A stretch of 64,000 nt of DNA from Altibacter lentus (lineage in GTDB: Bacteria > Bacteroidota > Bacteroidia > Flavobacteriales > Flavobacteriaceae): contig NZ_KN050846.1 of assembly GCF_000746845.1 (NCBI RefSeq), forward strand, positions 2,434,963-2,498,962. The letters run 5' to 3'. Each line of letters begins with the position of its first letter. Position 1 is the first letter of the stretch. A model generated the notes under the pieces. The model saw nothing but the letters and a program-made list of their open reading frames with translations. It had not been told where the DNA came from and did not search any database. Of this stretch, positions 1 to 7,363 are shown one piece after another. Made by a program: the position numbers and the translations under genes.

Positions 1-336
1 GGCAACACCCTCTGGATATTCGCCTATGGCAAATGCTCCCAAGGTTGCGATGGACATCAGGAAAAATTCTGTAAAGAAATCGCCATTTTTAATACTTTCC
101 CATCCCTCCTTGATGACTGGAAAGCCAACAGGGATGTAGGCCACCGTGTACCACACAATCCTGACCCATCCCTTAAAGAAAGGAAAGGCATCGAAATAGT
201 CAATGGCAATACCAACTATGAGCATCACAAAGCTGAAAATTGCCGGTAAATAGGTTTTGAGCTTTTTTTCGCTTGCTGAAATTACAGTGGACTGTTTCCC
301 TTTTAGCTCCCGTAGCTGTAGTTTTTTCTTTTTCAT
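1..336 (-). CDS. Zn/Cd-type P1B heavy-metal ATPase, N-terminal part (cut by window edge)
   Basis: Reading the complement from an ATG at 336 gives 112 codons with no stop before the window edge. The protein starts MKKKKLQLRELKGK and has membrane helices at about residues 29-48 and 57-75. It then has the signature FFTEFFLMSIATLGAFAIGE, which is typical of the early membrane helices of cadmium/zinc/cobalt-exporting P1B ATPases (ZntA/CadA group). No N-terminal CxxC metal-binding domain is present. The ATG overlaps the TGA of the upstream SpoIIAA-like gene (ATGA), so the two are probably translationally coupled. Catalytic motifs lie outside the window, so metal specificity is inferred from this helix signature and from the neighbouring Czc-type genes. 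Confidence 0.82.
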   Translation of the reverse strand, partial: MKKKKLQLRELKGKQSTVISASEKKLKTYLPAIFSFVMLIVGIAIDYFDAFPFFKGWVRIVWYTVAYIPVGFPVIKEGWESIKNGDFFTEFFLMSIATLGAFAIGEYPEGVA

Positions 337-695
337 CCTTTTGTTGAGACCCAGGTCATTGCCTGCTCTTTATTTTTAATATCAAAAAATTTAACTTCAG
401 ACTTTATGAAAAAATCAGTGGCCTTCGCGGCCCATTCCTGCCATTTTTTATTGCCCACAAAGGCCATCTTGCCATAATCTCCCAAGTGTGCCGAATCAAT
501 CTTTAGGTCTTCCCAAAAGCCTTTAAGGGTATAGCCTTCAAAATCTTCCATTTCAAAATAGAAATCCACTTTATGACCTTTTTCTATGATGTTGTGGATG
601 AGCGGATGCATCTTTTCCATATCCTTTTCCGTAAGTTTTCCGCTGATTTTAGCGGCAATAAGATGTTCCTGTTCTAAGTTTATTATCTGTGTCAT
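333..695 (-). CDS. SpoIIAA-like (STAS/SEC14-type, DUF3478) protein 1
   Basis: A 120-residue soluble protein without signal or membrane segments. The pattern KISGKLTEKDMEKMHPLIH, then FYFEMEDFEGY and a late VGNKKWQEW segment, fits the SpoIIAA-like/DUF3478 family of small STAS-fold proteins. It is one of three paralogues in the first 5.2 kb, with 3501-3863 the closest. Its stop overlaps the start of the P1B ATPase by ATGA, which suggests a role tied to metal export or membrane stress, although the biochemical function of the family is not established. A TTTGCACA-type operator lies 38 bp upstream. Confidence 0.8.
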   Translation of the reverse strand: MTQIINLEQEHLIAAKISGKLTEKDMEKMHPLIHNIIEKGHKVDFYFEMEDFEGYTLKGFWEDLKIDSAHLGDYGKMAFVGNKKWQEWAAKATDFFIKSEVKFFDIKNKEQAMTWVSTKG

Positions 696-732
696 ATCTA
701 TATGTTTTTATGTTGATCCATTTAAAATATTG

Positions 733-751
733 GTGCATTGTATGTGCAAAT
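733..751 (-). promoter_or_regulatory. Putative metalloregulator operator/promoter, copy 1
   Basis: The plus-strand sequence GTGCATTGTATGTGCAAAT is found identically at 3888-3906. On the minus strand it reads TTTGCACA-TACAA-TGCAC and overlaps a TTG that is 17 bp from a TATTTTAA -7-like element, just upstream of the gene starting at 695. A related site is at 12311-12325. The Fur-family protein at 5203-5625 is the most obvious candidate binder; this is inference. Confidence 0.6.
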
Positions 752-914
752 GATACGCTCTACACGTCACACTAATTTTCTGATTTCAATTATACTATTA
801 TTTATCTGCATTAATAATACCTACTTGTTACACCTTGTTTCTAACTTTACCGTACATAATATTTAAAATAGAATGAACGGATGTACTTGTATTTTTTTTC
901 AAATTTGCCCATTG

Positions 915-1334
915 TTATTTCCTATTTTTTAAATAGGGCAATTTACGTGCAACAAGTAGCAAAATAATAAGTAACGTACTTGTGATACTTAATAGATACA
1001 TTCCAAATCCTAAAGAAATACCCACACCTGCTGTTGCCCAAACGGTAGCTGCCGTAGTCAATCCTACTATTGAACCTTTTGAATTATCCTTGAAAATAAT
1101 TCCAGCTCCCAAAAAACCAATACCAGAGACAATATTGGCAACAATCCTGGTCTGGTCTGCCACTTCAATATGCGTATTAATAATTGTTAAAAGTGCAGCT
1201 CCAAGACAAACAGCTGCATAAGTTCTTATACCAGCGTCGTGGCCGTCAGTTTCCCTATCAATACCTATCAAGACACCCAAAAAAACTGCCAGTCCTAAGC
1301 GAGGCAATAACATAAGTTCTGTTTCTAAATCCAT
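915..1334 (-). CDS. MgtC/SapB-family membrane protein
   Basis: Start chosen at the ATG at 1334 (MDLETELMLLPRLG), one base after the TAA of the bestrophin gene; a longer GTG start at 1388 would overlap that gene. The protein has about four hydrophobic helices and the family core GVLIGIDRE, followed by GIRTYAAVCLGAALLTI and GIGFLGAGIIFK. MgtC-like proteins are inner-membrane proteins linked to Mg2+ limitation and ATP synthase or membrane-potential control. Only the membrane domain is present, without the C-terminal ACT-like domain. It is the third gene of a channel-rich run (2285, 1336, 915) and may help with ion homeostasis under metal stress. Confidence 0.85.
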   Translation of the reverse strand: MDLETELMLLPRLGLAVFLGVLIGIDRETDGHDAGIRTYAAVCLGAALLTIINTHIEVADQTRIVANIVSGIGFLGAGIIFKDNSKGSIVGLTTAATVWATAGVGISLGFGMYLLSITSTLLIILLLVARKLPYLKNRK

Positions 1335-1335
1335 A

Positions 1336-2226
1336 TTATAAAATGTAAAACGTTTCAGGTTTCTTTTTCTCGGGGATGTCATCATCACCTGTCATCTGCT
1401 TTAGATTAATTTCTATAGTTTGAGCCAAATCGGTCATTGGTGTGTCCATTGGGTTGTTTTCAAAAGGATCCTGCATTAAAATTGATGTTTTCTCAATGGC
1501 TATAAAGATGATAGGGATAGCGACGGTAAGCCCAATTTCCACAGAGAGGTAATTATCAGACAGGCCGAATGGAAGCATTGTGGCAAATACATAAATGATG
1601 AGGTGAATCAACAGGCTATGTGCCTTGGGGAATACCGTGTTTTTAATCCTTTCGCATTTGCCCATTGAATCGCAAAGACGCGCAATAGTACTGTCAATTT
1701 GTACCTGTTGGAATTTATTGATGACCTTATCGTTGCGGGCTTCTGATAAGGCTTCAGAATGTTTTAATAGAATAGCATTAGGAACATTTTGGTCATTAAT
1801 GTCCTGAATTTTTAAATAGCCAGCTACCTTAGGGGAAAAGTCCACTTTCCTTAAGGACTCACCCAGTGCATAGCACCACACAATTTGTCGTAAAACTATT
1901 TCTTTAATCCTAAATTCATACTGACTATCCTGCCGGTCATAAAAGGTTATGCCCTGTCGTACCAAAGTACGAGAGTCGTTGACAATGGCGCCCCAAATAA
2001 TACGGGCTTCCCACCAGCGTTCGTAGGCTTGATTGGTTCTGAAACCTAACAGTAGTGCCACAGCAGTCCCGAAAACCCCTGTAACGGCTATAGGTATCGA
2101 AATTTTACTTAGAAAACCGAATTGGTCTAAAATACCCATAGTTATGGCATAAAACACAATAAATATAATGTCATATTTAATGTATTTAAGAAAGGACCAG
2201 ATGGATATCCGTTTGTTTAAGAGCAT
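1336..2226 (-). CDS. Bestrophin-family anion channel
   Basis: A 296-residue membrane protein of the bestrophin/UPF0187 family. It has hydrophobic N-terminal helices at about residues 18-60 and the characteristic LGFRTNQAYERWWEARIIWG segment at about 60-80, followed by RQ/R-rich cytosolic helices and a further membrane pair around 205-245. The C-terminus carries the NNPMDTPMTDLAQTIE motif. Bacterial bestrophins are pentameric ion channels of the inner membrane. The gene is followed within one base by the MgtC-like gene, which makes an operon likely. Confidence 0.9.
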   Translation of the reverse strand: MLLNKRISIWSFLKYIKYDIIFIVFYAITMGILDQFGFLSKISIPIAVTGVFGTAVALLLGFRTNQAYERWWEARIIWGAIVNDSRTLVRQGITFYDRQDSQYEFRIKEIVLRQIVWCYALGESLRKVDFSPKVAGYLKIQDINDQNVPNAILLKHSEALSEARNDKVINKFQQVQIDSTIARLCDSMGKCERIKNTVFPKAHSLLIHLIIYVFATMLPFGLSDNYLSVEIGLTVAIPIIFIAIEKTSILMQDPFENNPMDTPMTDLAQTIEINLKQMTGDDDIPEKKKPETFYIL

Positions 2227-2284
2227 TTTGTTTGTTTATTTTTATGTTTTAAAATTGTTTGCTTGTAATTTCCGTTTATACTTT

Positions 2285-2611
2285 TCATTCTTGTTTATGC
2301 TGGTGCTCAAACTTCTTTCCTATTTTTTGTATAATTGGATAGATGAAAATAGCAATGGCAGAAAGGAAGACGATTCCAGAATACATTGCATAAATCCCAG
2401 AAAAAAGTTTGCCGGCATTGGTATTTGCTTCGTCTAATGGTCCCATTCCCGTAAGAATCATTGCGGCATTTAAAAAACTATCTATCCAACTTAAACCCAA
2501 CAAAAAATGATACCCCATCATTCCTATACCCAAAGAGGCTGTAACGATTACCATCATTATTACCGTACTATTGAATATTTTATGATATAGCCTATCGTTC
2601 CAAGTTCCCAT
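2285..2611 (-). CDS. Two-helix, K+-channel-like small membrane protein
   Basis: A 108-residue protein with membrane helices at about 16-38 and 68-93, separated by an amphipathic segment (SWIDSFLNAAMILTGMGPLD). The layout matches the M1-pore-M2 plan of two-TM potassium channels. However, the usual TVGYG filter is replaced by TGMGP at residues 54-58, so K+ selectivity is doubtful. The tail is short and His-rich (EHQHKQE). It lies upstream of bestrophin. Assignment rests on architecture only; it could be a non-selective pore or an uncharacterised family. Confidence 0.6.
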   Translation of the reverse strand: MGTWNDRLYHKIFNSTVIMMVIVTASLGIGMMGYHFLLGLSWIDSFLNAAMILTGMGPLDEANTNAGKLFSGIYAMYSGIVFLSAIAIFIYPIIQKIGKKFEHQHKQE

Positions 2612-2624
2612 TTTTTTTGTTAAA

Positions 2625-3167
2625 TTATCGTTTGTCCAATTTTAAAACCATTTGTGCAAACTGCACTTCTATGGTATCATCTATACCTTTTATGATGGAA
2701 TCTAAGCCTGTATCAGCCACCAAAACCTGTCCTCTGGCACTTATCAAACACGACATACTTACGCCTTGTTCAATATGTGTAATGGTTGCTTTAAATTGTG
2801 ATTTAAAGGCTTTTCCTTGATAAGTAACATCTATCAGCCAATTAAAGTCGATAGGGTCGTGCCGTTTGGACAAAAAATCAGCAGAAGGCACCGTACCGGT
2901 AAACCGAAGCATTAAGGGGTCTTCCTCCCCTGCCAGCATAGCTTTGATTTCCGGGTTGTTGGTCGATAGCGTTTTAAGGTCGAGTACTCCATTCACGATT
3001 TTGGTATCATAATCAAGATATAAGGCCAATTTATGGCTTTCTGCCTTAAAGGGGACACTATCAAGCATTGCCATCATCTCAACGTGGCCTTCTTCGGTCC
3101 TGTAAATTTTTTGGGCGTTCGCTTTCAGGAAACCAAAAAATAGAATTATCAATATATAGTACTTCAT
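2625..3167 (-). CDS. Secreted YceI-like protein
   Basis: A 180-residue protein with a cleavable signal peptide (MKYYILIILFFGFLKANAQ). The mature part begins with YRTEEGHVEMMAMLDSVPF and continues as alternating beta strands with a KIVNGVLDLKTLS segment. This resembles YceI-like lipocalin-fold proteins that bind isoprenoid-type lipids in the periplasm. The similarity is by pattern only. It is sandwiched between the zinc-ribbon gene (7 bp away) and the channel-like gene, and so likely belongs to the same transcript. No metal-binding cluster is evident. Confidence 0.6.
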   Translation of the reverse strand: MKYYILIILFFGFLKANAQKIYRTEEGHVEMMAMLDSVPFKAESHKLALYLDYDTKIVNGVLDLKTLSTNNPEIKAMLAGEEDPLMLRFTGTVPSADFLSKRHDPIDFNWLIDVTYQGKAFKSQFKATITHIEQGVSMSCLISARGQVLVADTGLDSIIKGIDDTIEVQFAQMVLKLDKR

Positions 3168-3173
3168 CGGTTG

Positions 3174-3452
3174 TTATTTATTGATGCGTTCAGTACCGCA
3201 ATTAGGACAAAATTTTGCTTCGACTGGCACACTCTCGTTACAATTACTACAGTTGGACTTGTCTAAAGGTGAACCGCACTTTTTACAAAAGGCTGCGCTC
3301 TCGTCATTTTTTTCACCACAGGCCGTGCAACGTATCATTACTTTTGAACCTGAATTATCTTCCCTGTAATCATAACCGCGCTTATTATGATGTCCGCGGG
3401 AATGATGGCCTCCGTTTTGAAAGCCTCGAAATAAATGTTTTAAAAATCCCAT
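3174..3452 (-). CDS. Double zinc-ribbon protein
   Basis: A 92-residue protein. The first 35 residues are His/Arg/Gly-rich (FQNGGHHSRGHHNKRGYDYR). Two zinc ribbons follow with four CxxC knuckles: CTACGEKN and FCKKCGSP, then CSNCNES and FCPNCGTE. Such double zinc ribbons bind structural zinc and often act as protein-interaction modules. The His-rich head may add a further metal site. There is no DNA-binding or membrane element. Partner unknown. Confidence 0.8.
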   Translation of the reverse strand: MGFLKHLFRGFQNGGHHSRGHHNKRGYDYREDNSGSKVMIRCTACGEKNDESAAFCKKCGSPLDKSNCSNCNESVPVEAKFCPNCGTERINK

Positions 3453-3500
3453 ATTAATATATCTTTTAGTTTATTCTTTGATTAACCAGCCAATGCCTTG

Positions 3501-3863
3501 TCATTGCTCACTTTCAATCCATATTTTGGCTTCCTGTTTTTGGTCTGGACCAAAATATTTGATTTCGGCATTGCAAAACGGTTTCATAAATTGGGTGGCC
3601 CACTTTCGCCACTTTTTTTCGCCGACCAATGCTATTTTTTCATACTCCTTTTCGTGTTCAACATCTTTAGTGAAATCTTTCCATAGCCCTTCTATGTGCC
3701 AGCCTTGAAAATCGTTCATCTCAAAATACCACCGAACCTTTAAGCCCTTATCGAGAATACTATGGATAAGCGGATGTATTTTTTCAAAGTCGTACTGGTT
3801 GAGTTTACCGCTAGCCTTTGTGGTAACCACATTTTCGCTCTTTATGTCTGTAATCTGTAACAT
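3501..3863 (-). CDS. SpoIIAA-like (STAS/SEC14-type, DUF3478) protein 2
   Basis: 120 residues, a close paralogue of the protein at 333-695: both have the pattern ASGKL-(N)x-DxEKIHPLIHxIxxKG, then WYFEMNDFQGWHIEGLWKDF and VGEKKWRKWA. A small soluble single-domain STAS-fold protein. It is preceded 25 bp upstream by an exact 19-bp copy of the operator found before the first paralogue, so the two are probably co-regulated. Molecular role unknown. Confidence 0.8.
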   Translation of the reverse strand: MLQITDIKSENVVTTKASGKLNQYDFEKIHPLIHSILDKGLKVRWYFEMNDFQGWHIEGLWKDFTKDVEHEKEYEKIALVGEKKWRKWATQFMKPFCNAEIKYFGPDQKQEAKIWIESEQ

Positions 3864-3887
3864 CTTTTAAAATTAATATTATTATTA

Positions 3888-3906
3888 GTGCATTGTATGT
3901 GCAAAT
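3888..3906 (-). promoter_or_regulatory. Putative metalloregulator operator/promoter, copy 2
   Basis: Exact repeat of the 19 bases at 733-751, again just upstream of a SpoIIAA-like gene. The minus strand shows TTG, 17 bases, then TAATAATA, so the operator would cover the -33 element and spacer. Confidence 0.6.
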
Positions 3907-3931
3907 ATCCATTGGCCTACACTTACTTTTC

Positions 3932-4705
3932 TTAATTATAAAGTGCCTTCTCTTTTCCTAAGTGCAAGATGGCTTCGGGCAAATCGAGTTCGCGTGTTCC
4001 GTTGCCCGTTCTAATATAAAACCGTGACCTCCCGTCCTGACTTAGATAGACCGGTGTTTTGGCCGGGGCTATTTCTATGTAGCAAACGTCATTTTCTCCA
4101 TATCTGTAGAAAGATACATTTACAGCCGTACATAAATGGGTGCCCAATTCTAGGGCTATCAACTGCATCAAGTATTGCTCAAAACCATCTTTATCAGGTT
4201 TTTTCAAAGTTTCAAAATCCTGGTTTAGACCGAGGATGTTGCCGTTATCGTCTACTCCTATAAGCAATTTACCACCGTTGGTGTTCATAAAGCCCGCAAT
4301 GGTCTTGGCAATAACAAACTCCAACTGTTTATTCACTTTGGATTGACGTAAATCCCACCTCAAGGTAGCCTTGAACTCTACAAACTGATTTTCGCCATTT
4401 TTAATAAGCTCTATAATTGTATTGCCGTCAATCCTTTTCTTTGTTAAAATGAAAATTTTATTTCTTAGAAAAACCATAAGGGTAAGGCTACTGCCCATAA
4501 TCCCGAACAAAACATTTTTAAATATTTGGTCTATATCACCAAAACGTATCGTGTTTTTAATGGTTGCTAAAAAAAGTGCGTACCAGTTACCAGTATCTCC
4601 TGTTTCATCATATAAGTAAAGTGATAGTCCCAAGGGCTGAATGATGAACAGTCCAAAGAGAAAGCCAATTATTATTATGAACGCTATTTTTTTCCTGTAA
4701 ACCAT
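3932..4705 (-). CDS. Membrane-anchored Schlafen-type AlbA_2 domain protein
   Basis: 257 residues. Two N-terminal hydrophobic helices (about 8-30 and 67-85) are followed by an AlbA_2/Schlafen-like putative nucleic-acid/ATP-binding domain. Its hallmarks are GENQFVEFKATLRWD at about 105-120 and NTNGGKLLIGVDDNGNILGL at about 142-162. The domain ends with FYIRTGNGTRELDLPEA. AlbA_2 proteins are often found near stress or defence genes and some are transcriptional regulators. Membrane anchoring is unusual for cytoplasmic members and suggests membrane-localised sensing. Function in metal stress is not known. Confidence 0.78.
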   Translation of the reverse strand: MVYRKKIAFIIIIGFLFGLFIIQPLGLSLYLYDETGDTGNWYALFLATIKNTIRFGDIDQIFKNVLFGIMGSSLTLMVFLRNKIFILTKKRIDGNTIIELIKNGENQFVEFKATLRWDLRQSKVNKQLEFVIAKTIAGFMNTNGGKLLIGVDDNGNILGLNQDFETLKKPDKDGFEQYLMQLIALELGTHLCTAVNVSFYRYGENDVCYIEIAPAKTPVYLSQDGRSRFYIRTGNGTRELDLPEAILHLGKEKALYN

Positions 4706-4814
4706 TTTTTTTAAACCTTGACTATCTAAATCTTGGGATTCTTACATTTTTCTTCGGAATTCCTAATTACACACTTTTTCATTTTAAAAAATTCAATATT
4801 TTATTTCGCCATCG

Positions 4815-5165
4815 TTATTTTTCAATCCAGCTTTTAGCAAGTTCTTTATCTTCCGAATGAAAATATTTAATATGTGCCTCAGAGAATGGCAAAAGATTTT
4901 TGGTAAATTCTTCCTGCCATTCTATACTACCTACAAGTGCCACTTTTTTTAAATGGTCTTGTTTTGGAATTTTGAATTCCATTTCATTTTCTACAGTTTG
5001 ATGCCTTGTATTTTTGACTTCACTGACTTCTATATACCAAGCAGCACTTTTGTATTTTTCAAGATGCTCACTAACAGCCGTTAATAACATTGTGGCATCA
5101 TCTTCGTCCATACCATTTTCTGCCAATGCGTATAGAATATTATCTTTTTTATAAATCGCTAACAT
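4815..5165 (-). CDS. SpoIIAA-like (STAS/SEC14-type) protein 3
   Basis: 116 residues, a more divergent third member of the SpoIIAA-like set. Shared features are AAWYIEVSEV in place of the FEMNDF strand, VALVGSIEWQEEF and the ending HSEDKELAKSWIE. It lacks the conserved HPLIH helix of the other two. No operator copy is seen upstream. It lies 37 bp downstream of the Fur-family gene and may be cotranscribed with it. Confidence 0.7.
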   Translation of the reverse strand: MLAIYKKDNILYALAENGMDEDDATMLLTAVSEHLEKYKSAAWYIEVSEVKNTRHQTVENEMEFKIPKQDHLKKVALVGSIEWQEEFTKNLLPFSEAHIKYFHSEDKELAKSWIEK

Positions 5166-5202
5166 AATAGGATTTTTTATGGTTTATATTTCTTGATATT
5201 AA

Positions 5203-5625
5203 CTAGTCTGATTGCCTACTGCACTTCTCACACACACCTTTTACAACCAGATTGATATCTTCTGTGATATAACCCTCCGGTAGATTGATTTGTGGTATTT
5301 TATGTTCTGTGAGGCAAACGGTTTCATCGCAGTTGCTGCAATGAAAATGCAGGTGCAGGTCGTTGCCAACCTCACATTCACAATTCTCTTCGCATAGCGC
5401 GTACTTTAATACTCCTGTGCCATCTTCAATTTGGTGGACAATGCCTTTATCTTCAAAGGTTTTCATTGTTCTAAATAGGGTGCTCCTTTCAGATATTTTA
5501 AAATCCTTTTCCAGATCGCCAAGGCTAATGGCCACCTCTAATTCTGCCAAACGCTTATAAGTCATTAGCCGCATAGCCGTAGGTCGTATGCCTTTGCTTT
5601 CCAGAAGTTGGACTATTTTTTCCAT
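5203..5625 (-). CDS. Fur-family metal-dependent transcriptional regulator
   Basis: 140 residues, the usual length for Fur/Zur/PerR proteins. A winged-helix domain fills about residues 1-80 (RPTAMRLMTYKRLAELE, STLFRTMKTFEDKG). A dimerisation domain with histidines follows (HLHFHCSNCDETVCLTEH), then the C-terminal CEKC pair, giving a structural Cys4 zinc site. It sits between the PII-like gene and a SpoIIAA-like gene, inside the zinc/cobalt/cadmium module. It is therefore the best candidate to bind the TTTGCACA-type sites at 733, 3888 and 12311. Whether it senses Zn, Fe or another metal is not readable from the sequence. Confidence 0.9.
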   Translation of the reverse strand: MEKIVQLLESKGIRPTAMRLMTYKRLAELEVAISLGDLEKDFKISERSTLFRTMKTFEDKGIVHQIEDGTGVLKYALCEENCECEVGNDLHLHFHCSNCDETVCLTEHKIPQINLPEGYITEDINLVVKGVCEKCSRQSD

Positions 5626-5641
5626 TTTTATCGCTGGGGTT

Positions 5642-5980
5642 TTAAATGTCGTACCGTTTTAAGGATTTACCCGTTTTGATTTGGAAGGCATCTTCTATAT
5701 CCGATAGATAGATGATACCGTCGCCAGGTTCGGGCGTTTTACCATTTTCTAAGATGATGTCGATTGCTGATTGCGCTTCTTCATTTTGACATACCAACTC
5801 CACTTTAACAACTGGGCTATCGGTTATATTAAAATCGAGGGAAGGTCTTGCCCCTTTTGCTTTGAATGCACCGGTACCCTCTGCTTGAGAGAGCGTCATA
5901 CTTTTAAAACCGTTATCGCTAAGGGCTTCGATGACCCTTTGTATCCTATTGGGTTTTACGAATGCTTTTATTTCTTTCAT
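5642..5980 (-). CDS. PII-like signalling protein linked to metal efflux
   Basis: 112 residues, PII length. It starts MKEIKAFVKPNRIQRVIEAL and ends GDGIIYLSDIEDAFQIKTG, the PII C-terminal signature. The T-loop region is atypical (EGTGAFKAKGARPSLDF), and the canonical Tyr51 uridylylation context is absent. This matches the PII 'new group' described next to RND metal-efflux genes rather than GlnB/GlnK. It lies 115 bp downstream of the CzcB-like gene and just before the Fur-family gene. It may modulate the efflux pump; ligand unknown. Confidence 0.85.
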   Translation of the reverse strand: MKEIKAFVKPNRIQRVIEALSDNGFKSMTLSQAEGTGAFKAKGARPSLDFNITDSPVVKVELVCQNEEAQSAIDIILENGKTPEPGDGIIYLSDIEDAFQIKTGKSLKRYDI

Positions 5981-6095
5981 ATTATAAATGTTTAAAATGT
6001 TAATCGATTTTGAACCGAGCTTGCTTTCTAATTTTTAACTAACTAAATTAAGTCGATAAACAAACTCGGAATCAAAATCTTTGATTGTTCTTGGA

Positions 6096-7343
6096 CTAGT
6101 GGTCGTGATCCAATTCACCTTTTATCATTTCCGAGGAAAGCATATAAGCTCCCTTTATAACCACTTTGGCATCCGTTGAAACGTCGGCGGGAAGGTTTAT
6201 TTCTACAAACCCTAAATCGTGCACACCAATGCTTACAGGTATTCTCTTAAACTTCATTTTGTTTTCTTCTGGTGCCTCATCTTCATCCACGATAAAAACG
6301 TAGGACTGTTCTCCTTCCTTGATAATTGCTTCCTCAGGAACTGCAAAGCCTGACTTTTTACCTTGAATAATTCTTCCTTCTACATACATACCAGGCAAGA
6401 GGTCTCCATTTTTATTGTCTATATCTGCGTGAACGTGAAGGGCTTTTGGGTCTTCCTCAAATGTCTTTCCAATGGAATGTACTTCGGCGCTTAACAGCTC
6501 ATCTGGTCTTGATGCGACCGTAAATTGTATTTTTTGACCCACCTTTACTTTTGGTATGTCTTTTTCATATACCTTAAGGTCCAAGTGAATTTTTGAATTG
6601 TCACTTACTGTAAACATTTTGGTCTGTGTGGCCACATAGTCTCCTAAGGTTACCATTATGTCATCGACATAGCCTGAAATTGGCGTAGTAATAGGTACGG
6701 CTGAAAATATTTCACCTTGTTCAACCTTAGTCGTATTGATTCCTAACAGGCGTAGTTTAGACCTTAATCCATTTACACTCGATGTTGTAGAACGAAATTT
6801 GGATTGCGCCATTTGAAATTCTTTTCCAGAGGAAACTCCTTTATCATAAAGGGTCTGTTTTCGCTCAAAATCTTGCTTGAGAAACACAAGTTCATCGTTC
6901 TTTTCCTGATATTCCTGTTGCATAGAAATGATATCTGGATGTTCCAAATAGGCCAAAACCTCACCCTTTCGTACTTTATCTCCTTCTATTACTTTGATGG
7001 AACGTACATTACCGCCTACAAAAGGACTAATGTTGGCCATATCTTGAGGAAATAGCTCCAGATTACCTGTAACTTTAATATTGTTACCGAGGTTTCTTTT
7101 TTCCAAGGTCTTGGTCTCTAAGCCAATGGTCTCTATTTGTTGTGTGGTAAGTTCTACCACGCCTTCTTCTCCTTCTTCCTCGTGGCTACCTTCTTCTTCG
7201 TCGTGACCCTCTTCGCCGTGCGTAGCTTCGGTTTTTGACACGCCTTCAGTTTCATTTTGACCCAATTCAGAATCGGGCTTATCGTTACAGCCTACCAATA
7301 AGAAGGTTAATAGTACTGTTGTAATTATTGCTATATTTTTCAT
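6096..7343 (-). CDS. CzcB-type RND efflux periplasmic adaptor lipoprotein
   Basis: 415 residues. A lipoprotein signal ends LLTFLLVGC at about residue 19. A His/Glu-rich linker (HGEEGHDEEEGSHEEEGEEG) follows and could bind metal. Then come the membrane-fusion-protein parts: lipoyl half (IKVIEGDKVRKGEVLAYLEHP), a coiled-coil hairpin at about 140-200, the second lipoyl half (ITTPISGYVDDIMVTLGDYV) and beta-barrel/proximal domains. It bridges the inner-membrane CzcA to the outer-membrane channel. It is located 20 bp downstream of the CzcA-CzcC fusion, and an AGGAG ribosome site precedes the ATG, which is rare in this phylum. Confidence 0.92.
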   Translation of the reverse strand: MKNIAIITTVLLTFLLVGCNDKPDSELGQNETEGVSKTEATHGEEGHDEEEGSHEEEGEEGVVELTTQQIETIGLETKTLEKRNLGNNIKVTGNLELFPQDMANISPFVGGNVRSIKVIEGDKVRKGEVLAYLEHPDIISMQQEYQEKNDELVFLKQDFERKQTLYDKGVSSGKEFQMAQSKFRSTTSSVNGLRSKLRLLGINTTKVEQGEIFSAVPITTPISGYVDDIMVTLGDYVATQTKMFTVSDNSKIHLDLKVYEKDIPKVKVGQKIQFTVASRPDELLSAEVHSIGKTFEEDPKALHVHADIDNKNGDLLPGMYVEGRIIQGKKSGFAVPEEAIIKEGEQSYVFIVDEDEAPEENKMKFKRIPVSIGVHDLGFVEINLPADVSTDAKVVIKGAYMLSSEMIKGELDHDH

Positions 7344-7349
7344 TATATT

Positions 7350-7354
7350 CTCCT
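7350..7354 (-). promoter_or_regulatory. Shine-Dalgarno site of the CzcB-like gene
   Basis: The minus strand reads AAAAAAGGAGAATATAATG, an AGGAG six bases before the start codon. Strong Shine-Dalgarno sequences are uncommon in Bacteroidota, so this may raise translation of the adaptor relative to its neighbours. Confidence 0.55.
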
Positions 7355-7363
7355 TTTTTAGGT

